Assembly (NCBI GenBank): GCA_900637705.1
Contig: LR134390.1
Coordinates: 496,001 to 560,000, forward strand
Direction of reading: 5' to 3'
Origin: Fusobacterium varium
Lineage (GTDB): Bacteria; Fusobacteriota; Fusobacteriia; Fusobacteriales; Fusobacteriaceae
Length of the DNA stretch: 64,000 bases
The first letter of the stretch is position 1, and each line of letters begins with the position of its first letter. The translations under genes and the position numbers were made by a program. Below are positions 22,986 to 31,639 of the stretch, piece by piece. The notes beneath the pieces are model-generated. The model had not been told where the DNA came from. It did no database searches and worked only from the letters and a program-made list of their open reading frames with translations.

Positions 22986-23939
22986 ATGAGTAATAACGAG
23001 ATCTGTAAACTACTTGGAATCAAATATCCAATCATACAAGGAGCAATGGCATGGATTGCTAATGGTAATCTTGCTGGACACGTTTCTAAAGAGGGAGGTC
23101 TAGGAATCATTGCTGGTGGAGGAATGCCTTGTGATATTTTGAGACAAGAAATCAGAAAAGCTAAAGCTATAACTTCTAATCCATTTGGAGTAAATTTAAT
23201 GCTCATGATGGCAGATGTAGAAGAACAAATTAACATCTGTATAGAAGAAAAAGTCCAAGTAGTGACAACAGGAGCAGGAAATCCAGGACCTTATATGGAA
23301 AAATTAAAGGCAGCAGGAATAAAAGTTTTGCCAGTAGTGGCTTCAGTAGCATTAGCCAAGAGAATGGAAAGAATTGGAGCTGATGCTGTAATAGCTGAAG
23401 GTATGGAAGGAGGAGGTCATATAGGAAGTATAACAACTATGGCTCTCGTACCTCAAGTAGTAGAAAAAGTTGGTATTCCTGTAATTGCAGCAGGAGGAAT
23501 TGCAGGAGGAGAACAATTTTTAGCAGCTCTTTCATTAGGAGCTTCTGGTATACAGATAGGAACTAAATTTTTAGTAGCTGAAGAGTGTACAATACATGAA
23601 AATTACAAACAAGCTATATTAAAGGCTAAGGATAGATCAACTGTATCAACTGGAAACTATACGGGGCATCCTGTAAGGGTTATTGAAAATAAATTTGCTA
23701 AATTAATATTAGAAAAAGAAAAAGAAGGAGTTCCTAAAGAAGAAATTGAACAAATGGGAACTGGGAAATTAAGACTTGCTGTTGTTGATGGAGATATTGA
23801 CAATGGTAGTGTAATGGCAGGACAAGTTGCTGCTATGGTAAATGAAAAAGCAACTGTAAAAGAAATTCTTGAAAGTATGATGAAAGGTTTAGAAGAAGCA
23901 AAGGAAAATCTAGACAAAAGAATGTCAAGCTGGAAATAA
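22986..23939 (+). CDS. FabK-type enoyl-ACP reductase II / nitronate monooxygenase family
   Basis: 317 residues of the same FMN TIM-barrel family as the preceding gene but clearly divergent. Motifs: [32 protein letters not shown] (residues about 14-45), [40 protein letters not shown]. This pattern resembles FabK, the flavin-dependent enoyl-ACP reductase that completes fatty-acid elongation in bacteria lacking FabI. No other fab gene is nearby, so FabK is likely but not proven. AGGAGG precedes ATG. A bidirectional terminator follows. Confidence 0.85.
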   Translation: MSNNEICKLLGIKYPIIQGAMAWIANGNLAGHVSKEGGLGIIAGGGMPCDILRQEIRKAKAITSNPFGVNLMLMMADVEEQINICIEEKVQVVTTGAGNPGPYMEKLKAAGIKVLPVVASVALAKRMERIGADAVIAEGMEGGGHIGSITTMALVPQVVEKVGIPVIAAGGIAGGEQFLAALSLGASGIQIGTKFLVAEECTIHENYKQAILKAKDRSTVSTGNYTGHPVRVIENKFAKLILEKEKEGVPKEEIEQMGTGKLRLAVVDGDIDNGSVMAGQVAAMVNEKATVKEILESMMKGLEEAKENLDKRMSSWK

Positions 23940-23942
23940 TTA

Positions 23943-23990
23943 ATAAAAAAAATGGACTTAAAAATTTATTTAAGGCCATTTTTTTATTAA
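23943..23990. terminator. bidirectional terminator between fabK-like and LysR genes
   Basis: AAAAATGGaCTTAAA pairs with TTTAAGgCCATTTTT, flanked by A and T runs on both sides, between convergent genes. Its right flank overlaps the last codons of the LysR gene. Confidence 0.8.
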
Positions 23991-24862
23991 TTAATTTTTT
24001 TTGCTGATTCAATAAAAGTAGACATAGTACTTGAAATATATTTATCTTTATGATAAACAATATAATTATTATTTTCTAATTTAAAATCTTCAATAGAAAG
24101 TTTTTTCAATTCATTCTTCTCTAACTCTGGTGTAACTAGTATGTCTGGAAGAACAGTTATACCAAGATTATTTTTAACTCCTTGTATCAATGCTTGAGAA
24201 TTAATGCTTGTCCAAGAAGAAACAGCAAAGATATCTTTACTTGCTAAAGCATTATCTAGACAATCTCTTATGGCGCTTCCCTTTTCTCTCAGTAAAAGAT
24301 TTTCTTTTAAAAATTCATCAATAGAAATAGATTTTCTTCTTGAAAAAGAGTGTTCAGCAGAACAAATTACACTTAATTCATATGAAGAAAAAAATATTTT
24401 GATAAGATTTTCATTTTGTATTCCTCCTTCAATTAGAGCAATGTCGATTTTATTATTTAAAAGCATTTTTTCTATTATAGCAGCACTATTAATTTCAAGT
24501 TTTAATGGTGTTTCTGGGTAAATTTTTTTAAAGTTTTTTATAATAGATGGAAGCCAAAAATTACCTATTGTTATACATGAACCAATATGTATAGGAATAT
24601 CTTTTTCAGAATTATAAAAGTTATTTTCTAAATCATTGTATAACTCAAGAATTCTTAAAGTTTTACTTAGAAAAAGTTTTCCTATTTCAGTTAGATATAT
24701 CTTTTTAGATATACGGTCAAATAGAACATGTCCAATTTCTTGCTCTAAGTCATTTATTACATGAGATATAGCAGGTTGTGTCATATATAACTTTTCTGCT
24801 GCTCGAGTAAAATTCATTTCTTCACAAACAATTTTAAAAATATGAAGATGTCTTATATTCAA
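23987..24862 (-). CDS. LysR-family regulator, divergent from the chromate transporter genes
   Basis: 291 residues. The helix-turn-helix is FTRAAEKLYMTQPAISHVINDLE (about 18-40) and the effector domain begins about residue 90 with IPIHIGSCITIGNFWLP. The start codon is TTG, well spaced from AGGAGGAA. It lies head-to-head with the two ChrA-like genes, with 116 bases between, the usual arrangement for a LysR protein controlling its neighbour. Effector unknown. Confidence 0.9.
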   Translation of the reverse strand: MNIRHLHIFKIVCEEMNFTRAAEKLYMTQPAISHVINDLEQEIGHVLFDRISKKIYLTEIGKLFLSKTLRILELYNDLENNFYNSEKDIPIHIGSCITIGNFWLPSIIKNFKKIYPETPLKLEINSAAIIEKMLLNNKIDIALIEGGIQNENLIKIFFSSYELSVICSAEHSFSRRKSISIDEFLKENLLLREKGSAIRDCLDNALASKDIFAVSSWTSINSQALIQGVKNNLGITVLPDILVTPELEKNELKKLSIEDFKLENNNYIVYHKDKYISSTMSTFIESAKKIN

Positions 24863-24978
24863 AATCTTCCTCCTTTTATCATTATTAAAAAGTAATGATA
24901 TTAATAAAATAATAACATTTTATTTATTATAAATCAATTGGTATAATAAAAAGAGTAAAAAAGAAAAGGAGCTGAAGA

Positions 24979-25560
24979 ATGAGAAATAATAGGATAAAAA
25001 TATGTATATGGCTTTTTGGGATAAATTTTTTTATAAGTGCTTTTACTTTTGGAGGAGGGTATATAGTCATTCCTATGATAAAAAAGTATTTTGTAGATAG
25101 AAAACAACTTTTTAATAATGAAGAGTTAATGGATATGGCTGCAATAGCTCAATCCTCTCCTGGAGCAATAGCTATTAATCTCACAGTTTTAGCTGGTTAT
25201 AAAGCAGTAGGAATGATTGGAGCTGTTATAAGTTGTATAGCAGCAGTTTTCCCACCACTTATTATATTAGGAATAATTTCAGTATATTATTTGATGTTTA
25301 GGGATAATCAAGTTATTTCCTCTGTACTAAAAGGAATGGAAGCAGGAGTAGGAGCTTTAATAGTAGATATTGTTTTAGATATGAGTAGAGCTGTTTTTAG
25401 GGAAAAACAAAAATTGATGTCATTAATTATTCCAGCTACATTTCTAGCTAGCTTTATATTTCAGATGAATGTTATATTTATAATTTTATTTTGTTCAGTG
25501 ATTTGTTTTATTGATGGTTGGAGAAAGCAGAAAAAGGGAGAGAAAATATGTGGAATTTAA
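24979..25560 (+). CDS. chromate transporter family protein, first half (ChrA-like)
   Basis: 193 residues, one Chromate_transp domain with about six hydrophobic segments. It holds the family motifs FGGGYIVIPMIKKYFVD (about 24-40) and MAAIAQSSPGAIAINLTVLAGYKAVG. Single-domain ChrA proteins work as pairs, and the partner overlaps by 13 bases. Known members export chromate or import/export sulfate-like anions. The substrate here is not known, and in an anaerobe it may not be chromate. Confidence 0.9.
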   Translation: MRNNRIKICIWLFGINFFISAFTFGGGYIVIPMIKKYFVDRKQLFNNEELMDMAAIAQSSPGAIAINLTVLAGYKAVGMIGAVISCIAAVFPPLIILGIISVYYLMFRDNQVISSVLKGMEAGVGALIVDIVLDMSRAVFREKQKLMSLIIPATFLASFIFQMNVIFIILFCSVICFIDGWRKQKKGEKICGI

Positions 25561-26111
25561 TTTTTATTTTATTGATAAGTTTTTTACAAATAGGGTTATT
25601 TAGTGTAGGAGGAGGATATGCTACAATTCCATTGATACAAGAACAGGTAGTAAATATACATAAATGGCTGACATTTCAAGAGTTTACTGATATAATAACT
25701 ATTTCACAAATGACTCCAGGGCCTCTTGCTGTAAATACTTCCACATTTGTAGGAATAAGAATAGCAGGAATACCTGGAGCAATTACTGCAACTTTTGGTT
25801 GTGTTATTTCTGGCTTTATAATTTCCATAGCATTGTATAATTTTTTTAATAAATATAGAAAAATTAATACTATTTTAAATGTTCTTAGTGGATTGAGAGC
25901 AGTGTCTGTGGGATTGATAGCTTCTTCTGCAAGTACACTAATCTTAATAGCTTTAGGTGGTATATCCAAGTTAGAAGAAATAGGGAGCATTAATATAAAT
26001 GTAGTAGCAATAGGAATATTTCTTATTTCTATATTTTTGTTAAAAAAATTTAAAATAAATCCAATGTTAATGATGATATTAAGTGGTGCAGCTGGTTTCT
26101 TTCTATATTAA
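25548..26111 (+). CDS. chromate transporter family protein, second half (ChrA-like)
   Basis: 187 residues from the ATG at 25548, which has AAAGGGAGAG upstream and overlaps the previous gene by 13 bases. Motifs: FSVGGGYATIPLIQEQVV and TISQMTPGPLAVNTSTFVGIRIAG. About six hydrophobic segments. Together with the previous gene it reconstitutes the two-domain ChrA architecture, probably inserted in opposite orientations. Overlap implies translational coupling. Confidence 0.9.
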   Translation: MWNLIFILLISFLQIGLFSVGGGYATIPLIQEQVVNIHKWLTFQEFTDIITISQMTPGPLAVNTSTFVGIRIAGIPGAITATFGCVISGFIISIALYNFFNKYRKINTILNVLSGLRAVSVGLIASSASTLILIALGGISKLEEIGSININVVAIGIFLISIFLLKKFKINPMLMMILSGAAGFFLY

Positions 26112-26123
26112 TTATATGAAATA

Positions 26124-26233
26124 AAAAAGTGGATAATTTATAAAGAGAAAGATAATATCAATAATTATAACAGCTAAAATTATTAACTGTTTAATTAATG
26201 AGGATATGATCTAACTTTTTAGTTATCCACTTT
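26124..26233. other. 110-base intergenic inverted-repeat element
   Basis: The ends AAAAGTGGATAA and TTATCCACTTTT are perfect 12-base inverted repeats separated by about 85 bases. Inside, AACAG and CTGTT can form a smaller hairpin. It lies between convergent genes and ends in T-rich DNA on either strand, so it may be an unusually long bidirectional terminator or a small repeat element. A similar layout recurs at 34538-34678 with different arms. Confidence 0.5.
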
Positions 26234-26259
26234 TACAATAATTTTTATATATCTTAAAA

Positions 26260-27128
26260 TTATTTTGACATTTTCTTTTCACCAAGTTTTATCATAATTA
26301 TAGAAAATATAATGAGAATAAGGCTTACAAGATGAGGTGCTCTTATATTAGCAATCATAAGATCTTCAGCTCTGAAAAAACTTACAAAGATTCTAATTAT
26401 ACTATATATTATAATATAATACCACCACATATATCCAGGGGCTTTATTTTCTCTTTTCCTAAGTACAAACCATATGAAAAGAAAACCAATGAAATTTAAA
26501 ATAAGTTCATATAGCATAGCTGGATGGAGTGCCATATTAGGAAATTCACTTCCTGCAGGAGATGAACTAGGGAATACAACTCCCCAAGGAACAAGTGTAT
26601 TGAAGTTCATTTTGTCAATTGCTGGAAGAGAAGTATAATAAGAATACCACTCATAAAATTTTGGCTTTATGCTAAAAATAACATTCCATGGGGTAAAAGT
26701 AGGTACACCATGGATTTCACCATTCATAAAATTTCCAAAACGTCCAAGAGCCTGACCTAACAAAAGAGGAGCAGCTGCATAATCTCCTAAAGTTAAAGGA
26801 TTTAATTTTTTTATTTTAGCATAGATAAAAGTACCAATTATACCTCCGATTATGCCACCATGTATAGCCATTCCTCCATGCCAAGTTGCAAGTATTTCAG
26901 ACGGATGATAAAGATAATAATCTAGATTAAACATTACATAGTATAATCTACCACCTAATAAACCTGAAATCATAGCAGCAAAAGCATAATTTTCAATTAT
27001 ACTTGTTTTAAAGTTTCTTTCTCTTGCCATATATTTTGCAATTTCTATCCCAATAAAAAAGATAGAGCATACATTAAACCATAAAAACGGATTTCAAATC
27101 CGCCTATAGTAAATAGAACTGGATGCAT
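26260..27128 (-). pseudogene. lgt: prolipoprotein diacylglyceryl transferase, one frameshift in this sequence
   Basis: Restoring one base in the run at 27055-27060 gives 289 residues beginning MHPVLFTIGGFEIRFYGLMYALS, the expected Lgt N terminus, with AGGAGGT before the ATG at 27128. Downstream motifs are HGGMAIHGG (essential His) and ALGRFGNFMNGEIHG (Lgt signature). About seven membrane segments. It transfers diacylglycerol from phosphatidylglycerol to the lipobox Cys of prolipoproteins; several lipoproteins are encoded in this window. Lgt is essential in most diderm bacteria, so this lesion is best read as a base-calling error. Confidence 0.92.
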
Positions 27129-27540
27129 AAAAGTACCTCCTAAATATGAAATTTCTTCAAGAAATTATATCATAATTTACTGAAAAGTGCTAGAAAAGGC
27201 TAGTATTAATATTTTTAAAAATGGTATAATAAAATATGCTAGATAAAATAATAAAAAAAAGGAATAGAGAGTGAAAAGAAAGGATATATAGATAAATATA
27301 AAGAAAAATATAAACAAAACTACTTTAAATCTTAAATATCCCTTAATTTCAGAAATAAAAAAATTATAAAAATATATCACAAATTTTTCTATTTTGGTAA
27401 AAGATATATCTTTTTTATAAAAATTTAATAAAAAAGTTGAAATATTTTGATAAGTCGAATATTATATATATAGGGTTATTTTTTAGAATTATGGAAAGTT
27501 ATAGGAAAAAGGTATATAGAATAGCTTTCAGGAGGAAGGA
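27129..27540 (+). promoter_or_regulatory. 412-base divergent intergenic region with promoter for the 2-hydroxyacid dehydrogenase
   Basis: TTGAAA (27437-27442), 17-base spacer, TATTAT (27460-27465), about 75 bases before the start codon. The rest is very AT-rich. A short lysine-rich frame near 27237 has no ribosome site and I do not call it. No RNA gene seen. Confidence 0.5.
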
Positions 27541-28460
27541 ATGAAAAAAAGATACTGGTTACTATTCCAATGGAAGAGAAACATAAAAGAAAAATAGCAA
27601 CTATTGCTTCAGATGCTGAAGTTATATATCTGACACCTGATAAAGCAGAAAAGTCTATAGTACAAGAGGCAGAAATAATTTTAGGGAATGTAGCTGTTGA
27701 TGCTGTAAGAGGAAGTAAAAATTTAAAATGGATACAGCTCAATAGTGCAGGAGCCAATCAGTATACTGAAGAAGGAGTTCTTTTAGAAGGAACTATATTA
27801 ACAAATGCTACTGGAGCATATGGACTTGCTATTGCAGAACATATGCTAGGTATGGTATTATGTTTACAGAAAAAAATGTATATTTATATCAAAAATCAAA
27901 AAGAACATATGTGGAAAGATGAAGGAGCTGTAACTTCTATATATGGTTCAAAGACACTAGTAGTAGGTTTGGGAGATATAGGAGGAGAGTTTGCAATGAG
28001 AATGCATGCTCTAGGAAGTAAAGTATATGGAATAAAAAGAAATAAAAGTGTAGTACCTGAATATCTTCAAGATGTATATCAGTTAGATAAACTAGATGAT
28101 ATACTTCATGAATTTGATATTGTAGCTTTATCTCTGCCAGAAACAAAAGAAACTAAAAACTTATTTAACAGCCATAAATTTCAAAAAATGAAGACAGGAG
28201 CAATTCTTTTAAATGTAGGAAGAGGAAGTACTGTTCATACTGCTGATTTATGCGAAGCATTAAACAGTGGTAAATTGGGAGGAGCAGGACTAGATGTAGT
28301 AGATATAGAACCACTTCCAGTAGAAAGTCCATTATGGAATGCTAAAAACTTGATACTTACACCACATGTATCAGGAGGATATCATTTAAAAGAAACACTT
28401 GAAAGAATAAGAGAAATCTCTATAGAAAATCTTAAATCTTTTTATGAAAAAAACCTATGA
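27541..28460 (+). pseudogene. D-2-hydroxyacid dehydrogenase family protein, one frameshift at the start
   Basis: Adding one A to the run 27544-27550 links the ATG at 27541 (AGGAGGAAGGA upstream) to the long frame, giving 306 residues that begin MKKKILVTIPMEEKHKRKI. NAD-binding motif is VVGLGDIGGEFAMRMHALG (about 130-148). Active-site elements are NVGRGS, the Arg/Glu region GGAGLDVVDIEPLP and the His in LTPHVSGG. It reduces a 2-keto acid or acts in reverse; substrate cannot be read from sequence. The protein is somewhat shorter than the 320-330 typical of the family. Confidence 0.87.
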
Positions 28461-28570
28461 AGAATTTAGTAGATTTTAAAACAGGATATAGGAAATTTGT
28501 AAAATAGGAATGTCTTTATATTAATTAGCAATTATTGAATAAATAAATTTATTAGGAGGAAAAGAAAAAA

Positions 28571-29782
28571 ATGTATTGTTGTACTAAAGTTACAAATGAT
28601 GTATCATGGATAGGTGTTAATGACAGAAAAACTGAGAGATTTGAAAACTATATGCCATTACCATATGGAGTTGCATATAATTCATATCTAATAAATGATG
28701 AAAAAACTTGTGTCATAGATGCAGTTGAATTTGGAAGTTCAGCTCTTTATATTGAAAAAGTAATATTAGGTCTTGATGGAAAGAATCTAGATTATATAGT
28801 TATTAATCATGTAGAGCCAGATCATTCAAGTGGATTAAAAGATATATTGAGAGTTTTTCCAAATGTGAAAGTGGTAGGGAATTCTAAAACTTTAGGAATG
28901 CTTAGAGCTTTTAATATTGAGTTTCCAGATGAAAATTTCATCACTGTAAAAGAAGGAGATATATTAGATTTAGGAAAACATAAACTTACTTTTGCGATGA
29001 TACCAATGGTACATTGGCCAGAATCAATGGTAACTTACGATACTACTGAAAAAATACTTTTTTCTAATGATGCTTTTGGAGGATTTGGAGCATTAGATGG
29101 AGGAATATTTGATGATGAGGTAAATTTTGATTTCTATATTGATGAGATGAGAAGATATTATGCAAATATAGTAGGAAAATATGGAGCACAAGTAACTAGT
29201 GCAATAAAGAAGCTTGGAGGATTTGAAATCAAACTTATATGTCCTTCTCATGGATTGATTTGGAGAAAGGATATAAAAAAAGTTATATCATTATATAGTA
29301 CTTGGGCTCAGCTTCTTCCAGAAGAAGAGGGTGTGGTAATAGTTTATGGAAGTATGTATGGAAATACAGCTAAAATGGCTGAAATTATAGGAAGAGAATT
29401 AAATGCTCAAGGAATAAAAGAAGTAAAAATATATGATGCTTCTAAAACAGATCATTCTTTCATAGTGGCTGAAATATGGAAATACAAAGGATTAGTAATT
29501 GGTTCTTGTGCTCATAATAATTCAGTTTACCCTAAAGTACAACCATTGCTTCATAAATTAGAAAATTATGGATTGAAAAATAGATATTTAGGAATATTTG
29601 GAACTATGATGTGGAGTGGTGGTGGAGTAAGAGGAATAGAAGCTTTTGCTAATGGATTAAAGGGAATAGAAGTAGTAGCAGAGCCAGTAGAAGTAAAAGG
29701 AACTCCAAAAGCTGAAGATTTAGAAAGATTAGAAAATATAGCAAGAGAAATAGCATCTAGATTAATAGCTGAAAGAAATTAA
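28571..29782 (+). CDS. flavodiiron protein (A-type, FprA-like)
   Basis: 403 residues. An N-terminal metallo-beta-lactamase-like diiron domain carries HVEPDHSSGL, MVHWPESM, FSNDAFGGFG and CPSHGLIW, which supply the His, Glu and Asp iron ligands. A C-terminal flavodoxin domain starts VVIVYGSMYGNTAKMAEIIG (FMN phosphate loop). Such cytoplasmic enzymes reduce O2 to water or NO to N2O and protect anaerobes. Electron donor is probably rubredoxin or another carrier not present here. AGGAGGA precedes the ATG. Confidence 0.94.
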   Translation: MYCCTKVTNDVSWIGVNDRKTERFENYMPLPYGVAYNSYLINDEKTCVIDAVEFGSSALYIEKVILGLDGKNLDYIVINHVEPDHSSGLKDILRVFPNVKVVGNSKTLGMLRAFNIEFPDENFITVKEGDILDLGKHKLTFAMIPMVHWPESMVTYDTTEKILFSNDAFGGFGALDGGIFDDEVNFDFYIDEMRRYYANIVGKYGAQVTSAIKKLGGFEIKLICPSHGLIWRKDIKKVISLYSTWAQLLPEEEGVVIVYGSMYGNTAKMAEIIGRELNAQGIKEVKIYDASKTDHSFIVAEIWKYKGLVIGSCAHNNSVYPKVQPLLHKLENYGLKNRYLGIFGTMMWSGGGVRGIEAFANGLKGIEVVAEPVEVKGTPKAEDLERLENIAREIASRLIAERN

Positions 29783-29799
29783 TAAATTAAGATAAAAAA

Positions 29800-29876
29800 G
29801 CTTCCATAGCTCAATCGGATAGAGCATCTGACTTCGGATCAGAGGGTTAGGGGTTCGATTCCTCTTGGGAGCGCCA
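29800..29876 (+). tRNA. tRNA-Arg (anticodon TCG)
   Basis: 77 bases with encoded CCA. Acceptor GCTTCCA pairs with TGGGAGC. The D arm is GCTC...GAGC, the anticodon stem TCTGA/TCAGA surrounds the loop CTTCGGA with anticodon TCG, and the T arm is AGGGG-TTCGATT-CCTCT. It reads CGA and possibly other CGN arginine codons. It lies 17 bases after the flavodiiron gene. Confidence 0.95.
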
Positions 29877-29926
29877 TTAATATCTGAAATAGATAATAAT
29901 AAAATTTAGTTTTTTAAAAATATAAA

Positions 29927-29973
29927 ATAAAAAAGTTGTAGATTAAAAAAGTATCTACAACTTTTTTAATTTA
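29927..29973. terminator. intrinsic terminator after tRNA-Arg
   Basis: AAAAAAGTTGTAGAT pairs with ATCTACAACTTTTTT over a nine-base loop. T-rich on both sides. Confidence 0.85.
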
Positions 29974-30203
29974 AGGGATATAAAATTTATAAAATTAATT
30001 ATAAATGGTAGATTTATAAAAGTATAATAGAAAAATTATCAAGAATTATATACAAAGAAAAAATTAGAGTTATAGAATATTAATTTTTATTTAAAAGATA
30101 CAAAAACACATAATATTAACTTGTAATGTTTGATTTTTCTTGATAAATATTGTATCATATACTTGGAGAAATTCCTTAAAAGATATTATAAGGGAGTGAT
30201 TTT

Positions 30204-30473
30204 GTGAAAAAAGTAATAGGGATATTCTTTTTATTGATGGTTATGAGTGCTTGTGGAGCTCAAACTGATGAAAGAGGATTTTACATCGAAGGGAAAAATA
30301 TTGGGAAACATAAAGAAACTAATACCTTATATGATCCAGAAGGATATGATAAAGATGGATTTAATTTAGAAGGATATGACTTCAATGGATATACAAGGGA
30401 AGATTATGAAAAAGAAGGTTTAGATAATGAAAATTATGATGGAGAAGAGGAAATAGAAGAAGAAAAACAATAA
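30204..30473 (+). CDS. small lipoprotein with acidic GYDxx pentad repeats
   Basis: 89 residues. A Sec/lipoprotein signal ends in the lipobox VMSAC (Cys 17). Residues about 43-80 form seven or eight five-residue units, such as GYDKD, GFNLE, GYDFN, GYTRE, DYEKE, GLDNE. The pattern is Gly, aromatic or Leu, Asp/Asn, any, acidic or Asn. The tail is nearly all Glu/Lys. It is not the A(D/N)Lxx pentapeptide-repeat family. GTG start with AAGGGAGTGA upstream. The mature protein should be membrane-anchored and strongly acidic, perhaps calcium-binding, but the function is unknown. Flanked by terminators, so monocistronic. Confidence 0.8.
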   Translation: MKKVIGIFFLLMVMSACGAQTDERGFYIEGKNIGKHKETNTLYDPEGYDKDGFNLEGYDFNGYTREDYEKEGLDNENYDGEEEIEEEKQ

Positions 30474-30481
30474 AATTATAG

Positions 30482-30516
30482 AAAAACACAAGCTTACACA
30501 GCTTGTGTTTTTTATT
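30482..30516 (+). terminator. intrinsic terminator after the small lipoprotein
   Basis: AAAACACAAGCT pairs with AGCTTGTGTTTT over a five-base loop, then TTTATTTTT. Confidence 0.88.
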
Positions 30517-30534
30517 TTTAAATATCATTCTAAA

Positions 30535-30563
30535 TTGACAAATATAAGTAAATAGAGTACAAT
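30535..30563 (+). promoter_or_regulatory. promoter of the DUF1456 gene
   Basis: TTGACA (30535-30540), 17-base spacer, TACAAT (30558-30563), 65 bases before the start codon. Confidence 0.7.
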
Positions 30564-30627
30564 TATTAGGAATAAATAAAAGTATGAAAATATATTTTAA
30601 GGATTAAAAGAAATATTTGGAGGAAAA

Positions 30628-31103
30628 ATGGTAAATAATGATATATTAAGAAGAGTAAGATATGCATTGAATCTAAAGGATTCTGTAATGTTGGAAATCT
30701 TTAAATCAGCAGATTGTATAATCACTCATGAGGAATTATTAAATTTATTAAAAAAAGAAGATGAAGAAGGGTTTGAAAAGTGTAATAATAAAATACTTGA
30801 AGCTTTTTTAAATGGGCTTATTATTTTAAAAAGAGGGAAACAGGAGCCAAAGCCAGGAGAAACAATTCAAGAGGTTAAAATAAATAGAAATAATATAAAC
30901 AATATAATCCTTAAAAATTAAAGATAGCTCTTTCATTTAGAAGTGATGATATGTTAAAAATTTTTAAATTAGCAGGATTAGAGCTATCATCTTCTGAATT
31001 GAGTGCTCTTTTTAGAAAAGAAGATCATAAAAACTATAGAGAGTGTGGAGATAAATATATAAGAAACTTTTTAAAAGGTCTAACTATTTATTATAGAGGT
31101 TAA
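30628..31103 (+). pseudogene. DUF1456 family protein (YehS-like), one frameshift in this sequence
   Basis: One A added to the run 30913-30917 restores 158 residues, the length of E. coli YehS. The family has two similar repeats: NDILRRVRYALNLKDSVMLEIFK...KKEDEEGFEKC and, after the lesion, LKIALSFRSDDMLKIFK...RKEDHKNYRECGDKYIRNFLKGL. Both repeats are well preserved, which supports an intact gene in the organism. A soluble cytoplasmic protein of unknown function, with proposed nucleic-acid links only. GGAGG precedes the ATG. Confidence 0.9.
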
Positions 31104-31108
31104 TAATG

Positions 31109-31139
31109 AGGCTGACAGGGATAAGTCAGCCTTTTTTTA
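31109..31139 (+). terminator. intrinsic terminator after the DUF1456 gene
   Basis: GGCTGAC pairs with GTCAGCC over an eight-base loop, then a run of seven T. Confidence 0.88.
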
Positions 31140-31152
31140 AAGGGAGGATTTT

Positions 31153-31350
31153 ATGAATATGGTCTATATAATTTTACTTGTAATAACTTTTGATGCTTTC
31201 CTATTTTTGAATAATCAAAAAAAGTTTAAGGGATATGTCACTTTAAAGCATTATGCAGAAACATTAAAAATGCCTATATATCAAAAATTACTAATGATGA
31301 AAATAATGATAGTAGTTTTTTTGACAACTCTTTTAAATTTTGTTTTATAA
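31153..31350 (+). CDS. small membrane protein of unknown function
   Basis: 65 residues with hydrophobic stretches at about 3-18 and 46-63 joined by a basic loop (NNQKKFKGYVTLKHYAETLK), so probably a two-helix hairpin in the inner membrane. A good ribosome site (GGGAGGA) eight bases before the ATG supports translation. It lies just past a terminator, so read-through or its own promoter is needed. I recognise no family. Confidence 0.6.
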   Translation: MNMVYIILLVITFDAFLFLNNQKKFKGYVTLKHYAETLKMPIYQKLLMMKIMIVVFLTTLLNFVL

Positions 31351-31565
31351 AGTGAATTTAATAAAAATAAATAGATTTTATTCATAAAATAAATATTTTT
31401 TCTTTTGGATAAAAAATAAACATTTTTTTGCTTTTTATTTAACCTATAATATTAGATTATCTTTTTAAAATGAAGATTTTTTGTAAAAATAAAAAATAAC
31501 TTGAAATTTATATTTTTTTGATAGAATATTAATGAGTATATGAAAGTTAAACTATATTTTACAAA

Positions 31566-31592
31566 ATAAAGTTCTATTTAATAGAACTTTAT
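31566..31592. promoter_or_regulatory. 27-base near-perfect palindrome upstream of the hydrogenase
   Basis: Arms ATAAAGTTCTATT and AATAGAACTTTAT (13 bases each) around a single central T. It sits 47 bases before the hydrogenase start. There is no T run directly after it, so an operator or an mRNA 5' hairpin seems likelier than a terminator. No second copy was noticed in the window. The rest of 31351-31639 is AT-rich with no gene. Confidence 0.55.
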
Positions 31593-31639
31593 ATCAAATT
31601 TTTAAAACTAAATAAATTTAAAATATATCAGGAGGTCAA

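Noticed and set aside
27237-27335. Short lysine-rich frame in the gap before the 2-hydroxyacid dehydrogenase
   Set aside because: It requires a further indel to reach 30 codons, has no ribosome site and has the composition of random A-rich DNA.
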